DNA of 47,728 bases from Nonomuraea helvata (lineage in GTDB: Bacteria > Actinomycetota > Actinomycetes > Streptosporangiales > Streptosporangiaceae): positions 1 through 47,728 of the forward strand of contig NZ_BAAAXV010000004.1 of the NCBI RefSeq assembly GCF_039535785.1, given 5' to 3'. How positions within the stretch are numbered: position 1 is the stretch's first letter; each line of letters begins with the position of its first letter. The position numbers and the translations under genes are program-made. The notes beneath the pieces were generated by a model that was given only the letters and a program-made list of their open reading frames with translations, was not told where the DNA came from and searched no databases. Below are positions 39,736 through 46,276 of the stretch, piece after piece.

Positions 39736-40077
39736 ATGACCCCGTTCGTGTTCGTCATGCTGGTAGCCCTGGTGGCGATCGCAGGTCTGATCGTGGCCGC
39801 TATCGTGATCATGATCCTTCGCCGCTTCAGGCGGGGGCCGGCTCGGGACCCTCACGTCTACGAGGTGAGTGTCACGCCGCGCTCCTCGGCAGGCGAGGCG
39901 GGCCCGACTACGAGCCATATCGCGGGCACGTGGCGGAAGGTCTCCAGGATGGCCGCCCGTATCTCGCGGTGGCCGGACGTGGAGCTGGTGACCGTGCTGG
40001 CCTACCTCCCTTCTGAGGACCGGACGGCGGTTTGGGCCTGGCGGGGCGGCACACTGCGGGGCGGGAAGCGTTCATGA
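39736..40077 (+). CDS. Single-pass membrane protein (113 residues)
   Basis: ATG 39736 has AGGGTGG upstream. One N-terminal membrane helix (about 3-28, FVFVMLVALVAIAGLIVAAIVIMI) with a following RRFRR stop-transfer is joined to a soluble domain (HVYEVSVTPRS, TWRKVSRMAARISRWPDVELVTVLAYLP). The longer frame back to 39559 runs through structured non-coding DNA. It is unrecognised; it precedes the 40117 gene on the same strand. Confidence 0.65.
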   Translation: MTPFVFVMLVALVAIAGLIVAAIVIMILRRFRRGPARDPHVYEVSVTPRSSAGEAGPTTSHIAGTWRKVSRMAARISRWPDVELVTVLAYLPSEDRTAVWAWRGGTLRGGKRS

Positions 40078-40116
40078 TGCCGACCTCTTAGGGGGCGCGG
40101 TGGCGCAGGAACTAGG

Positions 40117-40743
40117 ATGCGCTCTGTGTCGGCGTCCGATCCTCCGGTGGTCCGGCTTGTCCCGGACGGGGCGGGATACCTGCTGAAGCGGCGCTCGTGG
40201 GCTGACGGGCGCGAGGAATTGCTGGTGTCGTGGATGGAGCTCACTCCGGGGCCGCGCGGTGGGCTCGTCCCCCGCGAGGAGTGGATGCCGCGCGATCGGG
40301 TGTACCTCCTGGCTGGGGTGGACTACAGCGCAGTGGAGCACCTACGGCATGCGATGAGCTCGGCCGGCGCGGAGCGTCAGGGCGCGGCGGTGCCAGCGGT
40401 CCCCCCGGGCTGGCCAGCGCACATTCCTCCTCCAGGGGCGCCGAAGTGGGAGGCGGAGGCAGAGGCATGGCTGCTGGATTGCCTGCCTGCGGACTTTCGA
40501 GCGCATGAGGTGGTGCGCGACCCGTATGTGCTGACCTGGATGGCGGAGCGTCACGTGGGTTACGCTCTGACCGCGTTGCGGGCGGGTTATCGCGGCGCGG
40601 CGGTGGATTTCAAGGCGCGCTTGGCACCGCACGTCATCGCCGAAGTGCTGGACACCTATCGCACTGAGGGGCGCCGGCTGACCGCTGCTGCGGCGGCTAT
40701 CAAGGTGGTCGGCGCGGCTCTGCAGCGCGCACGCCGCCGGTAG
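40117..40743 (+). CDS. Hypothetical protein (208 residues)
   Basis: ATG 40117 has AGGAACTAGG upstream; GTG 40126 is an alternative. The N-terminal beta-rich part (VVRLVPDGAGYLLKRRSWADGREELLVSWMEL) is joined by a proline linker to a helical C-terminus (AWLLDCLPADFRAHEVVRDPYVLTWMAERHVGYALTALRAGYRGAA). It is unrecognised. It lies just upstream of parA and may be cotranscribed with it. Confidence 0.65.
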   Translation: MRSVSASDPPVVRLVPDGAGYLLKRRSWADGREELLVSWMELTPGPRGGLVPREEWMPRDRVYLLAGVDYSAVEHLRHAMSSAGAERQGAAVPAVPPGWPAHIPPPGAPKWEAEAEAWLLDCLPADFRAHEVVRDPYVLTWMAERHVGYALTALRAGYRGAAVDFKARLAPHVIAEVLDTYRTEGRRLTAAAAAIKVVGAALQRARRR

Positions 40744-40850
40744 AGGGGCGTTCACACAAGGATGGCGATAGTCACCGGTATGAGGTTGCGCCCGTATGTG
40801 GACACGTGGGATGACTGGGCCGTACAGACCAAGAGGAAGGGAGATCGCCG

Positions 40851-41771
40851 GTGAGTGCCCTGAGGCTCGCCGTTTATAGCGAGAAGGGGGGAGTCGGCAA
40901 GACGAGCATCACCAACGGACTAGCGGCAGTGGCTGCGGCCGAGGGGCTCAAGGTGCTGGTCGGCGACCTGGACCCCCGCGCGACGGCCAGCAAGGAGCTG
41001 GGCGTGCCGATCCGAGAGAACGGCGATACCGACGTCTTCACGGTGAACGACCTGCTCGCCATCGAGCTGGGCGACGACGACCCGGTAGACCCTCGCGAGG
41101 CCATCGGCGACATCGTGCACCCGGCTGGTGAGGCATGGCCGGAGAACGTCAAGGTGCTCCCTGCGGAGCGGAAGCTGCAAAACCGCGAGGCCGACCAGGC
41201 GCCGATTGAGATGCGGCTCGGCTTGGGGCTGTCGGCACTGGCCGATGATGTGGATCTTATTCTGTTCGACATGCCGCCGCGGGCGGCCGGCAAGCTCGTC
41301 ATCGCCGGACTGTGCGCCCTGGGGGACAAGGGCGGCGTCCTGGTCCCAACCACGTTGACCACCGACGGGCTTGACGGGGTGGCCCAAGCATTCCGGACGG
41401 TCAAGCTGATGCGTCAGGGCGCCGCGCCGGACCTCCAGATCTCGGGCATCGTGCGCAGCGACGTGCCAAAGGATCGGGATCTGAGAGCGATCAACCGCGA
41501 GATGGACGCTCTCCTGTTCGAGCGTGAGGACGCGACGCTCGGCCCCTGGAAGGACTACGTACTCGGCGACCCGCTGCCGGTCGGTACGTCGAACGGCGAG
41601 GACGACGTTCCCGCGCGATACCTGGTGCGGCACTATGCCATCCGGGAAGAGGCGCGATGGGCACGCGTGCCGATCACCGCCGCTCCAGGCCGCGAGGCGC
41701 GTCGCCTGGTTGGCATCTACCGTGACATTCTGGATCACCAGTGGCAGCAGCATGGAAAGGGCCGCTTGTGA
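40851..41771 (+). CDS. parA: ParA-type partition ATPase
   Basis: This 306-residue protein starts at GTG 40851 (GGAAGGGAG upstream). The deviant Walker A YSEKGGVGKTS (9-19) with both lysines, VLVGDLDPRATAS and LILFDMPPRAAGKLVI are diagnostic of ParA/Soj ATPases that position plasmids by nucleoid binding. The partner gene overlaps its stop (GTGA, 41768-41771). There is no long N-terminal HTH, so autoregulation would fall to the partner. Confidence 0.85.
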   Translation: MSALRLAVYSEKGGVGKTSITNGLAAVAAAEGLKVLVGDLDPRATASKELGVPIRENGDTDVFTVNDLLAIELGDDDPVDPREAIGDIVHPAGEAWPENVKVLPAERKLQNREADQAPIEMRLGLGLSALADDVDLILFDMPPRAAGKLVIAGLCALGDKGGVLVPTTLTTDGLDGVAQAFRTVKLMRQGAAPDLQISGIVRSDVPKDRDLRAINREMDALLFEREDATLGPWKDYVLGDPLPVGTSNGEDDVPARYLVRHYAIREEARWARVPITAAPGREARRLVGIYRDILDHQWQQHGKGRL

Positions 41772-42634
41772 GCAGGCTTATCAGCCAGGGACGGAAGCTG
41801 GAGAAGGCCAAGGAAGACGATCCGGCGGCCCCGCCGGTCAGCAGTTCGCCCGTACCTGAGAGCCGCGTTCCGCGTGCTCGGGCGGAGGTAGGCGCGGAGG
41901 TAATCGAGCGTCTGGCCCGCACGATGCCGCGTCCCTCGGAGGAGGTGACCGAGAACCTTCCTGCCACGCTTGATGAGCGTGAGCAGCGCGACCTGGCGCT
42001 GTGCGAGGCCGCGCTGGACCATCTGCGGGTCGCGTTCTGGATCGCCGGCCGTGCCCTGGAGGTCATCCAGAAGGCGCGCCTGTACCGCGAGACGCACGCG
42101 ACGTTCGAGGAGTACTGCGCGGAGCGGTGGGGGATGTCCCGCCAGCACGCGTACCGGTTGATCCGCGAGTGGTCCCTAGCGGAGCGCTTGATGATCTTGT
42201 CTCCAATTGGAGACAAGATCAAAATCGGGGAGAGCCACGTGCGCGAACTCCTCCCTGTGAAGGACACCCACAGCGAGGAAGCCGCCGAGGTGGTGTTCCG
42301 CACCGTGGCGGAGTCCGACGTAAAGGTCACGGCAGAACTGCTGCGCCAGGTCGTCGGCGTGCTCCCCGATGGCGAGTTCGACCGGGAGGCCGCTGTCGCG
42401 GAGATCCGGGCGTTCCTGGCCCGAGGCGGGGAGACGGTTGACGACGAAGAGGCGCCGGCGGCCGCCCCGTCTCGCTGGAGTGCTCGGGCTACGCGGGTGC
42501 GTGCCACGCTGGAGCAGCTGGCTGTGCGGCCATCGCGGAAGAGCACGGTCCAGGCCGAGGAGGTTCGGCGGTTCGTCACCGAGAGCCGCGCGCTGCTCGA
42601 TCAGATCGAGCAGACGCTCCTTGCTGACGACTGA
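41768..42634 (+). CDS. Plasmid partition partner (ParB-like, HTH)
   Basis: This 288-residue protein starts with GTG overlapping the parA stop. Residues ~105-150 (FEEYCAERWGMSRQHAYRLIREWSLAERLMIL) form the HTH seen also in the 23203 protein, followed by ESHVRELLPV, as in ParB-type cores. A helical C-terminal part (RRFVTESRALLDQIEQTLL) could dimerise. The gene contains a 30-bp perfect palindrome, possibly its own binding site. It lacks the classical ParB N-terminal CTPase motif, so the name ParB is by context. Confidence 0.75.
   Translation: MSRLISQGRKLEKAKEDDPAAPPVSSSPVPESRVPRARAEVGAEVIERLARTMPRPSEEVTENLPATLDEREQRDLALCEAALDHLRVAFWIAGRALEVIQKARLYRETHATFEEYCAERWGMSRQHAYRLIREWSLAERLMILSPIGDKIKIGESHVRELLPVKDTHSEEAAEVVFRTVAESDVKVTAELLRQVVGVLPDGEFDREAAVAEIRAFLARGGETVDDEEAPAAAPSRWSARATRVRATLEQLAVRPSRKSTVQAEEVRRFVTESRALLDQIEQTLLADD
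42192..42221. repeat. 30-bp perfect palindrome inside the parB-like gene
   Basis: The 15-base arm TGATCTTGTCTCCAA is followed immediately by its exact complement (42207-42221). It encodes part of LMILSPIGDKIK. It is far more AT-rich than its surroundings. Candidate centromere (parS) or autoregulatory site. Confidence 0.85.
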
Positions 42635-42723
42635 CATCTAGAACAAGGCCTTGCTCCCCGCGGGGGGCCGACGTCGCGCCGGGGGAGCTGCCAGCATCGC
42701 GGCGCATCTCCGCTGAAGCCCAA

Positions 42724-42756
42724 AGAGGCCCCGCACGTTCAACGTGCGGGGCCTCT
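42724..42756. terminator. Bidirectional terminator after parAB
   Basis: AGAGGCCCCGCACGTT (42724-42739) and AACGTGCGGGGCCTCT (42741-42756) form a perfect 16-bp stem with one unpaired base at the centre. It lies between the forward par operon and the reverse NlpC operon. Confidence 0.85.
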
Positions 42757-42777
42757 ACTGTTGGTGCGCGCCGGAGG

Positions 42778-43254
42778 CTAGACGCCGGGCCGGGCGGCTC
42801 CGTTGTAAGCCGCCTTGATCCATCCCTGGGCGACGTGGTCAACCCGTACGGGCTTGCCTCGGCCGGGAGCGTGGACCATTCGCCCCCGTCCGACGTACAT
42901 GGCGACGTGCCCGAGCCGGAAAAGGAAGATCAGGTCACCGGGCGCGAGGTCGCGCCACGACACTTTGCGCAGGTGGCGATACTGATCAGAGGCGACGCGC
43001 GGCAGCCGGACTCCAGCCCTGCCCCACGCGTACCGCATGAGGCCGGAGCAGTCGAAAGCTCCTGGTCCGGCGGCACCGCGGCGGTAGGGATCGCCGACTT
43101 GTTCCAGGGCGATAGAGACCGCCTTGGCGGCGCGCTGGGCCTGCGCCATGGCTGCCGCGCGAGCGGCGGGGGCGTGGGCGGCAGCGACGCCGGCGACGGT
43201 CAGAACGGTCAGGGCGGTTGCGCGTGTGCGCGCGAGGTAGTCGCTGGTGCTCAT
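42778..43254 (-). CDS. NlpC/P60 peptidoglycan hydrolase
   Basis: This 158-residue protein has an N-terminal signal-like helix (about 12-34, ATALTVLTVAGVAAAHAPAARA), then the NlpC/P60 domain: FDCSGLMRYAWG with catalytic Cys69, RLGHVAMYVG with His116, and VHAPG with His128. These enzymes cut peptidoglycan stem peptides, and in transfer operons play the VirB1 role of opening the wall. The start ATG 43254 overlaps the previous stop. It is the last gene of a five-gene operon. Confidence 0.9.
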   Translation of the reverse strand: MSTSDYLARTRATALTVLTVAGVAAAHAPAARAAAMAQAQRAAKAVSIALEQVGDPYRRGAAGPGAFDCSGLMRYAWGRAGVRLPRVASDQYRHLRKVSWRDLAPGDLIFLFRLGHVAMYVGRGRMVHAPGRGKPVRVDHVAQGWIKAAYNGAARPGV

Positions 43255-43418
43255 TGGCGGCCACCTCGCCGACCATTTCCGGCCTGCCGAACAGTGCCCT
43301 TCGTCGGGGCCTCGTGCTTGGCGGCCTCCTTCACCTGGTTCTGGTATCCCTGGGCGGCTTGCCGAGTCAGCTTCGACTGAGCGGCGTCGTACGAGGCGTC
43401 AAAGGTCGGCTTCTTCAT
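43251..43418 (-). CDS. Basic small protein (55 residues)
   Basis: ATG 43418 overlaps the stop of the upstream membrane protein (ATGA) and its own stop overlaps the NlpC start (ATGA). The product begins MKKPTFDASYDAAQSKLTRQ and is strongly basic and probably unfolded or helical. Unknown function; its tight packing in the operon argues for a real gene. Confidence 0.75.
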   Translation of the reverse strand: MKKPTFDASYDAAQSKLTRQAAQGYQNQVKEAAKHEAPTKGTVRQAGNGRRGGRQ

Positions 43419-43876
43419 ACCGGCGCCCCCAGCGTGATGAGCAACGTGGCGACGAAGAGCCACAAGAGGTGCCAGGACTGGTCCAGGTGGAAGGCTCCCG
43501 TCCCGGTGCTGGGGTTATCGTCGCGCCCCTCGCGGGGCATGCCGAACCGGTAGTAACCGGCCTTGCCGAGACGCTCGGCCAGCGCCGCCAGCGTGTATCG
43601 GCGGTCTGCCCAGTAGTGCGAGGCAGCGTCCACGACCAGGGCGACCACGACGAGCCAGAGGGAGAGGGGGAGGTGCGTCGCGATAGCGGCGACCGCGAGC
43701 GTGATCACCTTGGTTGCGGTCAGCGTGGCCACATGGGCGAGACAGTGGAGCTGCCCCGCGCGGCTGCGCTCGCCCTTGCCGCACGCCTGGGCGTGCGTCT
43801 GAACCCATTGGTCGCCGAGGTGGTGCCCCACGTACAGGGCGATGAACACCACGGCGAACACTACGGCGGCGTTCAT
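43415..43876 (-). CDS. DUF3307-like membrane protein
   Basis: This 153-residue protein starts at ATG 43876 with AGGAGG upstream. Four hydrophobic segments are visible: VVFAVVFIALYVGHHLGD, ATLTATKVITLAVAAIA, LSLWLVVVALVVDAAS and SWHLLWLFVATLLITL. The first helix has GHHLGDQWVQTHAQACGKG, the H...D..VQ pattern of DUF3307. It is coupled on both sides by ATGA overlaps. It is probably a membrane component of the transfer apparatus; this role is inferred from the operon only. Confidence 0.65.
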   Translation of the reverse strand: MNAAVVFAVVFIALYVGHHLGDQWVQTHAQACGKGERSRAGQLHCLAHVATLTATKVITLAVAAIATHLPLSLWLVVVALVVDAASHYWADRRYTLAALAERLGKAGYYRFGMPREGRDDNPSTGTGAFHLDQSWHLLWLFVATLLITLGAPV

Positions 43877-44031
43877 CGCGCCTCCTGCATGGTGATTGTG
43901 GCGCACTCGGTGCAGTGCTCCCGATGCTCGGCGACCTCCTGCTGAGTGCCGTTCACCAGGATCACGCCGACGACGGCGCAGCGTACGACGTTGGCGGCGA
44001 AGGTACCCGCGACCTGGGCCCCGCGCTTCAT
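43873..44031 (-). CDS. Small single-pass membrane protein (52 residues)
   Basis: It begins MKRGAQVAGTFAANVVRCAV, with a membrane helix at about 6-27 (QVAGTFAANVVRCAVVGVILV), then a soluble tail with CTEC. ATG 44031 overlaps the upstream stop and its own stop overlaps the next ATG. GAGG lies upstream. The function is unknown. Confidence 0.7.
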   Translation of the reverse strand: MKRGAQVAGTFAANVVRCAVVGVILVNGTQQEVAEHREHCTECATITMQEAR

Positions 44032-44162
44032 CGGCTGTCCTCGGACTCGTCGGTCTCCTGCTGCGGGGCCGAGGTCTGCAGGACCCCGGGCCGCGAGTAG
44101 AGAGGCTTTCCCGGGCCGGTGTTCGCGCCGGCGGGCCACTGCGAGCCACGGTTTGCTGGCAT
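44028..44162 (-). CDS. Small hydrophilic protein (44 residues)
   Basis: It begins MPANRGSQWPAGANTGPGKP and ends in an acidic stretch. ATG 44162 has GAGGAG at a spacing of 7, and its stop overlaps the next gene (ATGA, 44028-44031). It is the first gene of the five-gene operon; divergent from the 44395 gene. Unknown function. Confidence 0.7.
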   Translation of the reverse strand: MPANRGSQWPAGANTGPGKPLYSRPGVLQTSAPQQETDESEDSR

Positions 44163-44284
44163 GCTGGAACTCCTCGAAAGAGGGCCCCGGGGTGAACGTT
44201 CTTGGTCGGATGAGCACCTCGGGGCTTTGCTGTGTCGCGGAGCGGTATCAGCGCTCTAGCGACCTAATGCCTTCACGATTGCAT

Positions 44285-44440
44285 GCTCAGTCTTGAAGTT
44301 CAAGAGTCTTGAAGTTATGATCTCGCTGTGATCTCATACAAGGGACGCACCAGAAACGCGCTCAATTGCGCCGGTATGAAGGAGATGAGGTGTCGTGCTT
44401 CACTTCGAGAGTCCGCAAGTCTTGATTCCCAAGACTCCCG
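44285..44440. promoter_or_regulatory. GTCTTGAA repeat cluster between divergent transfer operons
   Basis: GTCTTGAAGTT occurs at 44290-44300 and 44306-44316, with TCTTGAA-G-TTCAAGA as a dyad at 44291-44305. A further dyad AGTCTTG...CAAGACT lies at 44414-44432, inside the start of the 44395 gene. Candidate operators for the RHH protein, controlling both transfer operons. Confidence 0.65.
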
Positions 44441-44760
44441 AGCTTGGCTCGGGGGCTCTCAGACCTATGGAGAACTGCATGACGCCAGAAGGGCAGGGGT
44501 CCACCCTGCGGCCGAAGTACGTGCCACTCGGCGGCGACGCCTGGACGCGCTTGGACGAGCTCGCCAGAGAACTGCAGGACGCCAAGTCACGCCGAGGCGG
44601 AGAGCGCATCACCGCCAACACCCTGATCAGGGTGGGCGTGGCTGTCGTTCTCTCGTTCGGCGATTCCCTCGCTGGCGACACAGAGGAGGACCTGCGAAGA
44701 GGGCTCTTGGAGCTCCTGGGGAGGCCACAACCACCCGCCGAAAGCTCGGCAGATTCCTAG
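44395..44760 (+). CDS. RHH-like DNA-binding protein of the transfer region
   Basis: This 121-residue protein starts at GTG 44395 (GGAG and GAGG upstream). The core YVPLGGDAWTRLDELARELQDAKSRRGGERITANTLIRVGVAVVLSF resembles a ribbon-helix-helix unit extended on the helix 1 to 2 linker, as in some plasmid mobilisation and partition proteins. It is surrounded by repeats of GTCTTGA that it probably binds. ATG 44467 is an alternative start but has no ribosome-binding site. Confidence 0.65.
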   Translation: MLHFESPQVLIPKTPELGSGALRPMENCMTPEGQGSTLRPKYVPLGGDAWTRLDELARELQDAKSRRGGERITANTLIRVGVAVVLSFGDSLAGDTEEDLRRGLLELLGRPQPPAESSADS

Positions 44761-44854
44761 CACTTCAAACCATCAAAGCCCGGACGACGACGCCACATCT
44801 TGGCGGATCGAACGTCGCCGCCCGGGGCGGACACCAGAAAGGCAGAACCTTCTG

Positions 44855-46276
44855 ATGTTGAAAAGAATCCTACGGCGACGTGGGGCAGAGGAGAGCTACC
44901 CCGGCGTCGTCAACGGCCACGGCCTCGACTCGGCCCGCCTGTCAATCGGCCCTGACGGCGTCCGCGAGACGCGCGTCTATCGCACGGGGCCGGCCAAGGG
45001 CGCCCCGGGGGAACGCCTGTCGGGGAGGCTGCTCGGCTTCGCGGGCGTACTCATCTTCGGCGCCCTGGTCGGGTCCGGCTTCGTGGGTTACGAGGCACAG
45101 CGGCTGTTCGCGCTCCTGCACAATCACACGGGCGGCCAGGTCACCGCGGCGGACGAGGTCCGCGCGGTCATCGTCGCTGCCCTTCCCGATGTCGGCTGGG
45201 TCGCTATGGCGCTGGTCGCTCTGGTGGCCGCGCTGCGCGGTCAGTCGAGCCTCCGGGCCCGCATCGGCGTCCTGGTCTTCTTCGGCCTCTCGCTGGGCGC
45301 TCAGGTCCTCTACGCGCCCCACAGCATCGAGGGCATGCTCGTAGCAGTCATCGCGCCGGTCACCATGGCTTGGATGCTGGAAACCTTCATTGTGGAGGTA
45401 CGGCGACGCGTCGCCGCTCAGCGCGACCTCGACATCGACGAAACCCCCGTCCTCTCGATGGTGCTCGCCGTTCTCGGCCGCGTGATCCGGGCCCCCTTCG
45501 GTGTGCCGCTCTGGCTCCTCCGGCTCGGCCTGGACCGCAAGGGCACATGGGCAGGGGCGCGGGAATGGGTGCTCGACGTCGCCCCGATCGCACCCGGCCG
45601 GACGCTGGCCAGCATCCGCGCGGCCGAGGCCGAGGCGATCGCGAGCTCGGCGACGCTCACCGCTGAGCAGGTGCGCGAGGCGGCCCGCGAACAGGTCGAA
45701 GCGCTGCAGGAAGCCCACGCGCGGGAGCTGCGGGAGATCGAAGAAGCCCGCGCCATCGAGGCGGCCACCCGGCTGGAGGAGAGCCAGCAGGAACGTGAGG
45801 AGCACGCCCGGCTGATCAAGCAACTCCAGGCCGAAGGACGGGCCGCGCTGGCTCGCACGGAGAGCGAGGCTCAGAGCACCATCGAGGGCTACGCCGGACG
45901 CCTCCAGGACGCCGAACACCAGCTCAGGGGCCTGTCAGAGCGCCTGCGGCGGGCCGAGGCCGACAGCGACCGCCTGCGCCAGGTCGAGAACCTGCTGCAG
46001 GAGCGCACAAGCGAGCTCAGAGCCGTGCGCGCAGAACTGAAGCTCGTCACTGAACAGGCCAGCCCGCGCGTACGCCTCGCCGCCCTCTACGAGCGGCTGC
46101 GGCTCAGCGGTGACAGCCGCTTCGGCGACCGCGGGGCGGTCCCGGAACTGGCGCGAGCCTGGTACCTGGACATCGGCGTTCAAAGCGAGGGCACAGCGCG
46201 CAAGTACCTGCACGAGTACCTTGATGACCTTGGGGTTCCTGGGGCCTCGATGCAGGAAGGGGCGATGTCGTCATGA
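44855..46276 (+). CDS. DUF2637-like membrane protein with coiled coil
   Basis: This 473-residue protein has three to four membrane helices at about 59-170 (LGFAGVLIFGALVGSGFVGYEA, ALPDVGWVAMALVALVAAL, RIGVLVFFGLSLGAQVLYA, GMLVAVIAPVTMAWMLETF), the layout of DUF2637/SpdB-like transfer proteins. A long charged coiled coil (about 265-410) and a winged-helix-like C-terminus (RAWYLDIGVQSEGTARKYLHEYL) follow. It is probably a membrane-anchored transfer factor that also binds DNA. The coupling protein start overlaps its stop (ATGA). Confidence 0.7.
   Translation: MLKRILRRRGAEESYPGVVNGHGLDSARLSIGPDGVRETRVYRTGPAKGAPGERLSGRLLGFAGVLIFGALVGSGFVGYEAQRLFALLHNHTGGQVTAADEVRAVIVAALPDVGWVAMALVALVAALRGQSSLRARIGVLVFFGLSLGAQVLYAPHSIEGMLVAVIAPVTMAWMLETFIVEVRRRVAAQRDLDIDETPVLSMVLAVLGRVIRAPFGVPLWLLRLGLDRKGTWAGAREWVLDVAPIAPGRTLASIRAAEAEAIASSATLTAEQVREAAREQVEALQEAHARELREIEEARAIEAATRLEESQQEREEHARLIKQLQAEGRAALARTESEAQSTIEGYAGRLQDAEHQLRGLSERLRRAEADSDRLRQVENLLQERTSELRAVRAELKLVTEQASPRVRLAALYERLRLSGDSRFGDRGAVPELARAWYLDIGVQSEGTARKYLHEYLDDLGVPGASMQEGAMSS

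Noticed and set aside
44800..44840. Forward-strand copy of the CGGACA leader before the 44855 gene
   Set aside because: GGGGCGGACACC occurs, but there is no stem around it and no ACCACCCGCGAA box.
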